In this document: positions 1 through 7,629 of the stretch, in pieces
Position numbering within the stretch: position 1 is the first letter of the stretch
How the letters are laid out: each line of letters starts with the position of its first letter
Source of the DNA: Acidimicrobiia bacterium
Lineage (GTDB): Bacteria > Actinomycetota > Acidimicrobiia > Spongiisociales > ZC4RG35
Reading direction: 5' to 3'
DNA: 21,822 bases
Assembly: GCA_029865445.1 (NCBI GenBank)
Contig: JAOUGY010000017.1
Location: 1 to 21,822, forward strand
Notes under the pieces: generated by a model
Told to the model about the DNA's origin: nothing
Databases searched by the model: none
Seen by the model: only the letters and a program-made list of their open reading frames with translations
Program-made: the position numbers and the translations under genes

Positions 1-1
1 T

Positions 2-1276
2 CCTCGCTACGAATGGGCGAAGAAGACGACCACCCGCATCCTCCGCGGGCTTCCCATCGTCGGAGAAACCGCAGACGAGCTGGCGATGCGTTTCAAAGAA
101 GCCGCCAAGCAGGTCCTCGAGCCCTCGACGGTCTTCGACACGCTCGGTCTCAAATACACGGGTCGGATCGACGGGCACGACATCGAATTGCTCGAAGACA
201 CCTTCGCCCGGGCCAAAGGGTACGCCGAACCGGTTGTCGTCCACGTGGTCACCGAGAAGGGCAATGGGTACCAGCCGGCGATCGACGACGACGTCGACAA
301 ACTCCACGGTGTCGGCAAGTTCGATGTTGCCACCGGCCAGCCCTTGTCGTCGGAACTGAAGCTCACCGACGTCGTCGGCAAGGCTCTCCTGGACGCGGCC
401 GGGCGTCACGACGATCTGGTTGGCATCTCGGCCGCCATGATCTCGTCGACTGGCCTCGCCGACATGGCCGACGAGTTTCCGGACCGGGTCATCGACACCG
501 GTATCGCCGAGCAGCATGCCGTCGGTCTCGCGGCCGGCCTCGCCATGGCGGGCAAGCGGCCTGTCGTCGCGATCTACTCGAGTTTCCTCCAGCGGGCGAT
601 GGACCAGATCACGATGGACATCGCCCTTCACGCCCTGCCGGTGACGTTCCTCGTCGACCGGGCCGGTGTGACGGGACCCGACGGGCCCTCCCATCACGGC
701 GTATTCGATCTGACCTTCCTGCGGATGATCCCGGGACTGGTTGTCGGAGCACCCGCCGATGCCGCCGACCTGTGCGGCATGCTCGAAACGGCAGTGACCC
801 ATGACGGACCGGTGGCGCTTCGATATCCGAAGGCTTCGGCGGCGTCGCTCCCGGTGATCCCGGCCGAGCCGATCCCGATCGGGGAGTGGGACGAACTCAC
901 CTCCGGTGAGGACGTGTTGTTCCTCGCCAACGGACGCATGGTCGAGCATGTCCAGAAAGCCGCGGCCACGCTCGAACAGTCAGGGATCTCCTGCGGGGTC
1001 ATCAACGCCAGGTGGGTGAAGCCGCTCGACGAACGCCTCGAGTCGTGGGTCGCCGCATACCGTCACGTCGTCTGTGTGGAGGACAATGTCGTGTCGGGAG
1101 GTTTCGGGGCGGCGGTCATGGAGCGCCTGGCCGGTTCGGGTATGGCCGGAAAGGTGACCCTGCTCGGCATTCCCGATCACTTCCTGCCGGCGGGATCCGC
1201 AGACGATGTCATTCGTTCGATCGGCATGGACGCCGACCAGATCGCAGACAGGGTTGCGCTGATCGTCAACGGCTGA
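2..1276 (+). CDS. dxs: 1-deoxy-D-xylulose-5-phosphate synthase, 5'-truncated by the window edge
   Basis: Condenses pyruvate and glyceraldehyde-3-phosphate into DXP using thiamine diphosphate, the first step of the cytosolic MEP isoprenoid pathway. The frame is open from base 2 and ends in TGA at 1274-1276, giving about 424 residues, so roughly the first third of a normal DXS (about 620-640 aa), including most of the ThDP-binding half, lies upstream. Visible hallmarks are the DXS segment GRIDGHD, then HVVTEKGNGYQPA closing the first domain. Next comes the pyrimidine-domain segment DTGIAEQHAVGLAAGLA with the catalytic glutamate, then DRAGVTGPDGPSHHGVFD, which carries the substrate-binding arginine and histidine typical of DXS. 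The last part is a transketolase C-terminal domain (VLFLANGRMV onward). An internal ATG at 86 is not the start, because homology continues before it. A GC-rich hairpin follows the stop. Identity is very secure. Confidence 0.97.
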   Translation, partial: PRYEWAKKTTTRILRGLPIVGETADELAMRFKEAAKQVLEPSTVFDTLGLKYTGRIDGHDIELLEDTFARAKGYAEPVVVHVVTEKGNGYQPAIDDDVDKLHGVGKFDVATGQPLSSELKLTDVVGKALLDAAGRHDDLVGISAAMISSTGLADMADEFPDRVIDTGIAEQHAVGLAAGLAMAGKRPVVAIYSSFLQRAMDQITMDIALHALPVTFLVDRAGVTGPDGPSHHGVFDLTFLRMIPGLVVGAPADAADLCGMLETAVTHDGPVALRYPKASAASLPVIPAEPIPIGEWDELTSGEDVLFLANGRMVEHVQKAAATLEQSGISCGVINARWVKPLDERLESWVAAYRHVVCVEDNVVSGGFGAAVMERLAGSGMAGKVTLLGIPDHFLPAGSADDVIRSIGMDADQIADRVALIVNG

Positions 1277-1284
1277 GCGGGAGG

Positions 1285-1314
1285 GCGGGGGCCGGCCCCC
1301 AAGCCGACCCCCGC
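1285..1314. terminator. GC-rich hairpin between convergent dxs and the anti-sigma gene
   Basis: GCGGGGG (1285-1291) pairs with CCCCCGC (1308-1314). After one c/a mismatch, CGGC (1293-1296) pairs with GCCG (1303-1306), leaving a 6-nt loop. An alternative fold is the perfect palindrome at 1287-1300. It sits 8 bp past the dxs stop and before the end of the oppositely transcribed gene, so a bidirectional terminator is the natural reading. There is no T-tract, as is common in high-GC Actinobacteria. Confidence 0.55.
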
Positions 1315-1372
1315 AAGCGGAGCAACCATGTCGCCGGGCGTACGCAGACCCGATGGGACGCTCTCGAGGTAT

Positions 1373-1801
1373 CTATGCCGGCGGAGTGGCGAGCATGTCG
1401 ACCGACGACGGTTCCGCGGCCTCACGATCGTCGTTCGGCAACATGTCGTTCTTCGACGTTCCGCTGTCGGAGCGAGGCTCGGAAACGGCCTCGATGTCGT
1501 CATCGGGCAGACGATCGGTGTACGTCCCGTCCCACGAGACCGCCACCGGCACCGGTTCGCCTGGTGCAGGCACGACTGCGGAGCCGGTGGTGCTCGACCC
1601 GAGAGGTACGACCAGGACCACCGCCATGATGGCGGCGGTTGCGCTGAGCGCCGGCCGCAGGCCTTCGTACCATCTGATCCGCCGCTGACGTGCCAAATGG
1701 CGAGAGCGGATCACTCGCGCCTCTTCGTGCAGCGCCGTTTCGATCCGCGAGTACAGCTCAGGGGTATCGGGGAGGTCGGGCTTGACCATCTCAGAAGGCA
1801 T
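1373..1801 (-). CDS. Single-pass membrane protein, probable anti-sigma factor of the adjacent ECF sigma
   Basis: A protein of 142 residues. The N-terminal ~45 residues are charged and helical (acidic, then rich in Arg: RSRHLARQRRIRW). One hydrophobic segment follows at about 50-68 (LSATAAIMAVVLVVPLG), then an exported, low-complexity Pro/Ser/Asp-rich tail. That is a cytoplasmic sigma-binding domain, TM helix and extracytoplasmic tail topology. The start ATG at 1801 is chosen because GGAGG lies 6 nt upstream; it overlaps the sigma gene by 11 bp, implying translational coupling. A second in-frame ATG at 1789 is possible. There is no HxxxCxxC motif, so it is not a zinc anti-sigma (ZAS) protein. 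The function rests on position and topology, not on a recognised domain. It ends in TAG. Confidence 0.7.
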   Translation of the reverse strand: MPSEMVKPDLPDTPELYSRIETALHEEARVIRSRHLARQRRIRWYEGLRPALSATAAIMAVVLVVPLGSSTTGSAVVPAPGEPVPVAVSWDGTYTDRLPDDDIEAVSEPRSDSGTSKNDMLPNDDREAAEPSSVDMLATPPA

Positions 1802-2381
1802 GGCGGGCCTCCGGAATGGACCTGAGTGCCGGGTCGAGTTCTTCACGCATCCGCCGGCGAGCCCGGGACAATCGGAGCCGGGCGGCGTTGGCGGACACAC
1901 CCACGACGACAGCCGCTTCTCCTGGGGAGAGCCCATCGTACGCGACGAGAAGGAAGATCTCTCGCTCCCCGTCGGAGAGGGTCGCCAGAGCCGCCTCGAT
2001 CGCACGTCGCTGTCGGGAGGCGTCGATAGCTTCGGCGATGGCGTCGACCTCGTCGCCGGTGACGAGCGGTTCGACGTTCCCTGCCTTCACGGCAAGTCGT
2101 CGATGGCTGGCCCTCCTCCGATGCTGGCGGGCGAGCACCCGTCGGGCTATGCCGAACAGCCAGGGGAGCGCGGTGTCGGTCTGCGGTATGTACCGGCCGG
2201 CGGCCTGGAGGGCCACCAGGAATGTCTCGGAGACCAGGTCGCCCACGTCGTGGGGATCCCGACACCTCCTGACCGCGTACAGGGTCACCGGGCGCGCATA
2301 CCTGCGAAAGAAGACGGAAAACGAGTCTCCATCACCTCTCGCCGCCGCAGCCAACAGTTCGGCGTCGGTTGGGTCCACCAT
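1791..2381 (-). CDS. ECF-type RNA polymerase sigma factor (sigma-70 family)
   Basis: Cytoplasmic transcription initiation factor of 196 residues, normal for ECF sigmas. Region 2 spans about residues 22-85: FFRRYARPVTLYAVRRC, then the DVGDLVSETFLVAL block, then LPWLFGIARRVLARQHRR, which carries the -10 recognition residues. Region 4 spans about residues 125-182 (AALATLSDGEREIFLLVAYDGLSPGEAA, then the helix-turn-helix VVGVSANAARLRLSRARRRM). The start ATG at 2381 has AAGG 5 nt upstream and begins with MVDPTDAELLAAAARGD, typical of the family. In-frame starts further upstream lack a ribosome-binding site and would run into the preceding hairpin. The next gene overlaps its end by 11 bp and is the probable cognate anti-sigma. 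I see no clear GGAAC-type autoregulatory promoter. Confidence 0.92.
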   Translation of the reverse strand: MVDPTDAELLAAAARGDGDSFSVFFRRYARPVTLYAVRRCRDPHDVGDLVSETFLVALQAAGRYIPQTDTALPWLFGIARRVLARQHRRRASHRRLAVKAGNVEPLVTGDEVDAIAEAIDASRQRRAIEAALATLSDGEREIFLLVAYDGLSPGEAAVVVGVSANAARLRLSRARRRMREELDPALRSIPEARHAF

Positions 2382-2463
2382 GCATGCCTTATGTCCTGAT
2401 GCGACAAAGCATGTCATAAGAGACCCAAGAGGGGAAGGGATGAAAGTGTCGGGTGTCCGACGG

Positions 2464-2491
2464 TGGGGTCCGCCCTTCCGGGCGGACCCCA
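2464..2491 (-). terminator. Strong hairpin after the peptide-binding lipoprotein gene
   Basis: TGGGGTCCGCCC (2464-2475) and GGGCGGACCCCA (2480-2491) are perfect 12-bp complements with a TTCC loop. It lies 10 bp beyond the stop of the minus-strand binding-protein gene and upstream of the sigma gene, which has the same orientation. It should therefore separate the two transcription units. There is no T-tract. Confidence 0.75.
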
Positions 2492-2501
2492 TGCCGTCAT
2501 C

Positions 2502-4406
2502 TCACCTCAGCTTGTAATCGACCATGTTCGAGAGCGGCCCGGCCGTGTTCGTGTCGGGCGACACGGCGCCGGCCACCAGCAACTCGTTCGAGTAGGCGAA
2601 GAAGTCGGGCTTCTGCGTCAGTGGCAAGACAAACAAGCCTTGCTCAGCGTCGAGCTGCAGCGTCGTTGCGTACAGATCGAGCTCGTTGTAGCAATCCGCC
2701 CGCTGGGCGTCATCGATCGTGGCGTCGCACTCGGCTGCCCGAGCGTCGAAAGCCTCGTTCCGGAAGCCGTACGGGTTGTTGGTTGCAGAAACGGGACCAT
2801 CGTCGCCGTCGACCACACCGCCGCTCAAGTACGACGGGCTCTGGCCGCCCGGCCACGGGCCGCCGACCCACGCGAACTGCATGATGTCGATGAGCGTCGA
2901 GTCGCCGAGTTCGCCACCCGACGCCGAGGACAGCAAGTTGGCCTCGTTGAACGGGCGCTCCGTGAAGTAGCCCGAACCGGGAACGTTGTCGATGGTGATC
3001 TCGATCCCGGCGGCCTTCATCTGGGCCTGGATGATCTGCTGCTGGAGTTCTCGGAGGGCGTTGCCTCCCGTCGTCCCGACGCGCAGGCTCAGGCGTCCGT
3101 CCTCGGGGTGGGCATAGACGCCGTCGTCGCCCAGTGTGTACCCCGCGGCTTCGAGTTTGGCCTTGGCGCCGTCGACGTCTCCCTTTCCGTACCCAGCATC
3201 ACCCTGATGATTGACATATGCGGGCTGGTTGGCCATCCAATAGCTGTTGCCCAATCCGTCGGCGGCGAGAGCGTCGCCGAAGAGCGGGGCATAGAGCGTC
3301 TGGACCACCTGAGTCTTGTCGAGTGCGAGCGCCAGAGCCTCTCGCACATCGGACTTCGACAGGTGGACTCCCAGAACGTTGAAGCCCCAGTGCTCCCAGA
3401 TCGGACCGGGCGACGCGGCGACCGTGAAGGCCGGGTCGTTTCCGATCTCTTCGAATGCCAGCTGGGGCTGGGTGAAGATGATGTGCGCCTCACCCGACTT
3501 GAGCGAGTTGATCTGGGCGTCGGTGTCGGTCACCCAGTTGATCTTCAGCGCACTGACGCACGCCGCCCCTTTGTTCTGGGTGTCAGGGCTGACCGAGCCG
3601 TGGTAGTTGTCGTTGCGGACGAAGTTCATCGATACGCCCTGCTCCCAGCTCTCGAAGACCATTGGGCCCGAGGAGGGCAGGATCTCGCCATCGGCGTTCG
3701 TCCAGGTGGACAGGGCCTCGTTGACCTCGGTGGCTCCGGCGCCCTCACCGAAAGCGTGGGCGGGGAACACGTTGGTGAACAGCGTCTTCCAACCGGCGTA
3801 GAACGCCGAGAAGTCGATGCTGAACTCGGTGTCGGAGTTGACCCGGAAGTCGGTGATGAGGTCGTAGCCCGTGCGGCTGCCGATCAGATAGATGCCGCCG
3901 CCCGACTCGGGGTCGTATCCCTCCATGAGGATGTCGAAGGTGAACTTCACGTCGTCCGCCGTGAGAGCCTCACCATCCGACCACGTCAGGCCATCTCGGA
4001 GCCGGAAGTCGATGGTGGTGGTCCCGTCGCCGTTGTCGTTGACGACGCCCTCTTCGGCGAGCAGTTCAGGGTAGAAGTCGAGCGCAGCCGAGATCCCGTA
4101 CAGATCGTCCCACATCACCTGCCACACGTACGAGGTGACCGACAGGTTGTTGTTGGGGTCGTTCAGATGGAGATCGGGCGGTTCCTGCTCGTGAGCCCAG
4201 ATGAGCGTCCCGTCGGCCCCGTCTGCGCAGTAGTCGTCGACGGAGGCCGCCGTTGTTCCCGGATCATCAGATCCAGAAGTGGTCGTGGGCGTCGTGGCGC
4301 CGGTGTCGCCGGCAGCCGTGGTGCTGGGAGATGTGGTGTCGGATGAGCAGGCAGCGGCAATCAATGCCAGCAGGCTCACCATCAACAGCCATCGTCTCTG
4401 TGTCAT
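2502..4406 (-). CDS. ABC transporter substrate-binding lipoprotein, family 5 (peptide/oligopeptide/nickel type)
   Basis: Extracytoplasmic solute receptor of 634 residues, somewhat longer than usual because of a Thr/Ser-rich linker. The N-terminus MTQRRWLLMVSLLALIAAAC is a type II signal peptide with the lipidated cysteine at position 20. A disordered SSDTTSPSTT linker to about residue 60 follows. The SBP_bac_5 fold starts at GTLIWAHEQEPPDLHLNDPNN and includes DFRLRDGLTWSDGEALTADDVKFTFD, a family hallmark (hydrophobic, then L(K)WSDG.P.TA.DV). Further on come a KSDVREALALALDKTQV segment and the C-terminal lobe. The start at 4406 has AGGAG 6 nt upstream. It is divergent from the DppB/C/D/F-type operon at 4753-8663, which it presumably serves. 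Ligand specificity (di-, oligopeptide or other) cannot be read from the sequence. Confidence 0.93.
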   Translation of the reverse strand: MTQRRWLLMVSLLALIAAACSSDTTSPSTTAAGDTGATTPTTTSGSDDPGTTAASVDDYCADGADGTLIWAHEQEPPDLHLNDPNNNLSVTSYVWQVMWDDLYGISAALDFYPELLAEEGVVNDNGDGTTTIDFRLRDGLTWSDGEALTADDVKFTFDILMEGYDPESGGGIYLIGSRTGYDLITDFRVNSDTEFSIDFSAFYAGWKTLFTNVFPAHAFGEGAGATEVNEALSTWTNADGEILPSSGPMVFESWEQGVSMNFVRNDNYHGSVSPDTQNKGAACVSALKINWVTDTDAQINSLKSGEAHIIFTQPQLAFEEIGNDPAFTVAASPGPIWEHWGFNVLGVHLSKSDVREALALALDKTQVVQTLYAPLFGDALAADGLGNSYWMANQPAYVNHQGDAGYGKGDVDGAKAKLEAAGYTLGDDGVYAHPEDGRLSLRVGTTGGNALRELQQQIIQAQMKAAGIEITIDNVPGSGYFTERPFNEANLLSSASGGELGDSTLIDIMQFAWVGGPWPGGQSPSYLSGGVVDGDDGPVSATNNPYGFRNEAFDARAAECDATIDDAQRADCYNELDLYATTLQLDAEQGLFVLPLTQKPDFFAYSNELLVAGAVSPDTNTAGPLSNMVDYKLR

Positions 4407-4422
4407 TCGTGCTCCTCTCTTG

Positions 4423-4437
4423 GGACCTGTGAGGTCC
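4423..4437. promoter_or_regulatory. 15-bp palindrome upstream of the peptide-binding lipoprotein gene
   Basis: GGACCT (4423-4428), GTG, AGGTCC (4432-4437) is a perfect 6-3-6 inverted repeat ending 17 bp before the ATG at 4406. It could be a transcription-factor operator or a small 5'-UTR hairpin close to the ribosome-binding site. There is no other copy next to the divergent operon. This is a low-confidence regulatory guess from symmetry alone. Confidence 0.3.
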
Positions 4438-4494
4438 ATGCCCTCCTATCTCCGGGAAGCCCGATTGCATGTCGAAAGGCCCTCGCTTCACGGT

Positions 4495-4721
4495 GTCTCC
4501 AGTCTCCAGTCTCCAGTCCCCAGTCCCCAGTCCTCAGATACTGAGCACCGAGTACTCGGTACTCAGTGGGCCCGAGCGAAACAGAGCCCAAGGCATCGCA
4601 TCGCACCTCCAGCGTGGGACGCGGCGCTCGAGACGGCGATGCCTCCGGCACTCAGTACCGCCCGCCCAATGCTCAGCACAGCCCGAGCGAAGCGAGGGAC
4701 TGGAGACTGGAGACTGGAGAC
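4495..4721. repeat. Composite inverted-repeat element made of heptamers and palindromes
   Basis: This fills most of the 346-bp non-coding gap 4407-4752. The left arm is a heptamer array: GTCTCCA three times (4495-4515), GTCCCCA twice (4516-4529), then GTCCTCA (4530-4536). The right arm is TGGAGAC three times (4701-4721), the reverse complement of the first unit. The arms match perfectly over 26 bp (4495-4520 with 4696-4721). Inside lie a 28-bp near-perfect palindrome centred at 4553/4554 (4540-4567, one mismatched pair) and an 8-bp inverted pair GGCATCGC/GCGATGCC (4592-4599 and 4636-4643). There are also direct repeats of ACTCAGT (4561-4567 and 4650-4656) and of a GCCCGAGCGAA motif. No coding frame is credible across it. 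It looks like a dispersed, structured intergenic repeat. Confidence 0.8.
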
Positions 4722-4752
4722 TCGTTTGAAATGGCTGGGGGGCTGGGTGCAT

Positions 4753-5721
4753 ATGACGGGCGTGTTCGCATACGCCGTGCGTCGAATCTTCACAACCATC
4801 CCGCTGCTGGTGGCGGCCACCTTCGTTGTCTTCGTGCTCGTGTCGATTTCGGGCGACCCGTTAGCCCGGCTGGCCACCTGCACGACGTGTTCGGACGCCG
4901 CCTATGACCGCCTGATCGATCTGTACGAACTCGACAAGCCCATCCCTCTCCGGTACGTGGGATGGATCACGGACGCGGCCACCGGAGACCTCGGGACGTC
5001 CACATCACTCGGCGAGAAGCCTGTCGCCGGGATCGTGGCAGAGAGGTTGTGGAACACCGCTCTCCTCGCCGTGCCGTCGTTCCTGCTCATCGCCTTTCTG
5101 GCGGTGGTGCTGGGTGTGTTCAGCGCCATCAAGCAGTACTCGATCGGCGACTATCTCGTCACGGGGGCGTCGTTCGTTGGGATTGCGATGCCCACGTTCT
5201 TCTTCGGACTCCTGCTCCAGGCCTTCTGGGGCGTGTGGTGGCAGGACTGGACGGGCTGGAAACCGTTCTACGTCACGGGCAAACACGTCGCCTCGTTCGG
5301 TGACTATCTCGCTTCGGCGACGCTCCCGATCATCACGCTCACCATCGTCCTGCTCGCCACCGAGAGCCGGTTCCAACGCGCGGCCATGCTCGAGGTGATC
5401 GGATCCGACTACATCCGCACGGCGCGAGCGAAGGGACTGTCCGAGCGCCGGGTGATCTTCAAGCACGCCCTGAGGAACGCGCTCATCCCGCTGGTGACCC
5501 TGTGGGCGCTCGACTTCGCCGGGCTTCTCGGCGGGTCGGTGATCACCGAGACGATCTTCGCCTGGCCCGGGCTCGGACAGCTCCTGGTGAGCGCGTTGCC
5601 CAACCTGGACCTCGATCTGGTGATGGGGCTCGTGATGGTGGCCGCACTGCTCACGATCTCGTTCAACCTGCTGGCCGACCTCTTGTACGGGGTGCTCGAC
5701 CCGAGGATTCGATATGACTGA
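4753..5721 (+). CDS. ABC transporter permease, DppB/OppB type
   Basis: First permease of a peptide-type importer, 322 residues. It begins with the family N-terminus MTGVFAYAVRRIFTTIPLLVAATFVVFVLV (TM1, about residues 12-31), followed by a periplasmic stretch containing the GDP motif and the YELDKPIPLRYVGW segment. The BPD_transp_1 core has several TM helices, and the cytoplasmic EAA loop at about 210-245 (IGSDYIRTARAKGLSERRVIFKHALRNALIPLV) contacts the ATPases. It ends DLLYGVLDPRIRYD, characteristic of DppB. The ATG at 4753 is preferred: GGGGGG lies 10 nt upstream and the typical N-terminus begins there. An in-frame GTG at 4747 is the alternative. The next gene overlaps by 8 bp. The promoter must lie in or just upstream of the repeat-rich region. 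Confidence 0.94.
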   Translation: MTGVFAYAVRRIFTTIPLLVAATFVVFVLVSISGDPLARLATCTTCSDAAYDRLIDLYELDKPIPLRYVGWITDAATGDLGTSTSLGEKPVAGIVAERLWNTALLAVPSFLLIAFLAVVLGVFSAIKQYSIGDYLVTGASFVGIAMPTFFFGLLLQAFWGVWWQDWTGWKPFYVTGKHVASFGDYLASATLPIITLTIVLLATESRFQRAAMLEVIGSDYIRTARAKGLSERRVIFKHALRNALIPLVTLWALDFAGLLGGSVITETIFAWPGLGQLLVSALPNLDLDLVMGLVMVAALLTISFNLLADLLYGVLDPRIRYD

Positions 5722-6613
5722 CACCAGGCACGTCTCTGCGATCGACGACAGCATCGAGACCGAGGCGAGATCCTTCGGTCGGCAGGTGTGGGACCGGTTC
5801 CGGCGTCACAAGCTGGCGGTGCTGGCGGCCGTGGTGCTGGTGGTTCTCACGGTGTCGTTTTGGGTGGCGCCGGCGCTCAGCCCTTACGAGTTCGACGAGA
5901 TCACACCGGACTTTCGCCAACCCCCGACCGCCGCCCACCCGTTCGGCACCGATGACATCGGCCGCGACCTCCTGGTTCGAACCTTCATGGGCGGTCGCTT
6001 CTCGATCAGGATCGCGTTGCTGGTCGCGCTCTCCACGACGCTCATCGGGACTCTGCTTGGAGCCGTCGCCGGCTACTTCGGAGGATGGATCGACGCTCTC
6101 GTGTCGCAGATCATCAACATGGTGTTGCTCGTTCCCGCGCTCGCCATCCTGCTCGTGCTCGCCCTGAAGTGGGGATCGAGTCCGTGGAGCATTTCGATCG
6201 TGCTCGCTGCGCTGCTCTGGACCCGGATCGCCCGTGTCGTGCGCGGGTTGTTCCTGCAATACAAGGAGCAGGAGTTCGTGATGGCCGCCCGTTCCGCCGG
6301 AGCCCGATCCGGCCGAATCATGTTCAGACACATCCTCCCCAACGTGATGGGTCCGGTCGTCGTCGAGACGACCTTGCTCGTGGGCACTGCGATCATCCTC
6401 GAGTCCACACTGTCGTTCCTCGGGCTGGGCGTGCAGTTCCCGACCCCGACCCTCGGCAACCTGGTGGCCGAAGCCAAAGGCGCCATCGACTCCAACCCCT
6501 ACCGCGTGCTGCTGCCGGGCAGTTTCGTGATGTTGATCACGCTGTCGATCAATTTTCTCGGTGACGGGCTCCGGGATGCCCTCGACCCGTCGAGCGGTGG
6601 GGGCCGAACTTGA
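5714..6613 (+). CDS. ABC transporter permease, DppC/OppC type
   Basis: Second permease of the same importer, 299 residues. The N-terminal region has the family's RRHKLAVLAAVVLVVLTVSFWVAP (OppC_N, TM1), then HPFGTDDIGRDLLVRTFMGGRFSIRIAL, the standard DppC signature before the core. The EAA loop is at about 189-215 (QEFVMAARSAGARSGRIMFRHILPNVMGPV), followed by STLSFLGLGVQFPTPTLGNLV and the C-terminal INFLGDGLRDALDPS. The ATG at 5714 overlaps the previous gene by 8 bp, indicating coupled translation. With its partner it forms the transmembrane channel. Nothing is missing or unusual. Confidence 0.95.
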   Translation: MTDTRHVSAIDDSIETEARSFGRQVWDRFRRHKLAVLAAVVLVVLTVSFWVAPALSPYEFDEITPDFRQPPTAAHPFGTDDIGRDLLVRTFMGGRFSIRIALLVALSTTLIGTLLGAVAGYFGGWIDALVSQIINMVLLVPALAILLVLALKWGSSPWSISIVLAALLWTRIARVVRGLFLQYKEQEFVMAARSAGARSGRIMFRHILPNVMGPVVVETTLLVGTAIILESTLSFLGLGVQFPTPTLGNLVAEAKGAIDSNPYRVLLPGSFVMLITLSINFLGDGLRDALDPSSGGGRT

Positions 6614-7629
6614 TCACTCCCATCGACCCACGATCCAGACCGGAGTTCGAGGCCGGCCTCCGACCGCTGATGGAGGTGCAGGGACTCACGGTCGAGTTTC
6701 CGACCGAAGACGGTCTTGTCCGCGCCGTCCGCGGGGTCGACATGCACATCGCGGAGGGTGAGGTGCTGGGGATCGTGGGGGAGTCAGGATCGGGAAAGTC
6801 GGTGACGGCGCTCGCCACGATGCGGCTGTTGCCCAAGCGGGCTCAGGTTTCTGGTCAGGTCCTGTTCGAAGGCCGTGACCTGCTGACGCTGTCCGATAGG
6901 GCGATGCGAGGGGTGCGTGGGTCGGACATTGCGATGATCTTCCAGGACCCGATGACCGCTCTCAATCCGGTGTTCACGGTGGGGGAGCAGATCGTCGAGA
7001 TGATCAGGGCACACGCCCCGGTGGGAAAACCGTTGGCGTGGAAGAGAACGGTCGAGCTGCTCGACCTGGTGGGCATTTCGGAGCCGAGTCGGAGGGCCCG
7101 CCAGTACCCGCACGAGTTCTCCGGAGGGATGAGGCAGCGAGCGATGATCGCCATGGCCGTCGCCAACCGGCCCAAGTTGTTGATCGCGGACGAACCGACG
7201 ACGGCCCTCGACGTGACGATCCAGGCCCAGGTCATGGAGGTCATCACCGAGGTCCAGAAAGCAGTCGGGTCGGCACTGCTCCTGATCACCCACGACCTCG
7301 GGCTCGTGGCCGGGATCGCCCACCGTGTACAGGTCATGTACGCCGGGCGGGTGTTCGAGAACGGTGCGACCGACGAGATCTTCTACCGGTCCGTCAACCC
7401 CTACACGAAGGGTCTGCTCCGATCGATCCCGCGGCTCGACGCCAAGGAGAAGACCAGGCTCTATACGATCCCGGGCCTGCCCCCGAGCGGCCTGTCACGA
7501 AATGAGGCGTGCCCGTTCCGACCTCGGTGCGAGTTCGCGGACGCCGTGTGCGGAACCGTGCCCGAGCTGGTCGAAGTGGTCCCGGGGCACCAGAGCCGTT
7601 GCCATCACACTCAGGAGGTGTCGATGTGA
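6610..7629 (+). CDS. ABC transporter ATPase, DppD/OppD type
   Basis: One of two cytoplasmic ATPases powering the peptide-type importer, 339 residues from a TTG start. Walker A is GESGSGKS (57-64), Q-loop Q112, signature FSGGMRQR (170-177), Walker B LLIADEP (190-196) with catalytic E195, and H-loop H228. The C-terminal oligo_HPY extension contains NPYTKGLL and four cysteines at 301, 307, 314 and 331 (CPFRPRC...C...C). Similar cysteine sets occur in other DppD/OppD-family ATPases, some of which bind an Fe-S cluster. The TTG at 6610 overlaps the preceding stop as TTGA and has GGTGGGGG upstream. The first ATG at 6670 (residue 21) has no good ribosome-binding site, although the ATPase fold itself starts there. 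The product is certain; the exact start is less so. Confidence 0.94.
   Translation: MITPIDPRSRPEFEAGLRPLMEVQGLTVEFPTEDGLVRAVRGVDMHIAEGEVLGIVGESGSGKSVTALATMRLLPKRAQVSGQVLFEGRDLLTLSDRAMRGVRGSDIAMIFQDPMTALNPVFTVGEQIVEMIRAHAPVGKPLAWKRTVELLDLVGISEPSRRARQYPHEFSGGMRQRAMIAMAVANRPKLLIADEPTTALDVTIQAQVMEVITEVQKAVGSALLLITHDLGLVAGIAHRVQVMYAGRVFENGATDEIFYRSVNPYTKGLLRSIPRLDAKEKTRLYTIPGLPPSGLSRNEACPFRPRCEFADAVCGTVPELVEVVPGHQSRCHHTQEVSM

Noticed and set aside
2463..4346. Long open plus-strand frame (about 627 codons) opposite the peptide-binding lipoprotein gene
   Set aside because: It is antisense to a gene with a signal peptide, ribosome-binding site and family motifs. The Val/Glu/Asp/Arg-rich translation is the usual mirror of a high-GC gene.
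4495..4536. CRISPR-like or minisatellite array
   Set aside because: The units are contiguous 7-mers without unique spacers and there are no cas genes. It is a short heptamer array within an inverted-repeat element.
4495..4721. Insertion sequence with terminal inverted repeats
   Set aside because: The 26-bp arms resemble terminal repeats, but the 175-bp interior has no transposase frame, and I could see no target-site duplication at its edges. A non-autonomous repeat remains possible and is listed as a repeat.
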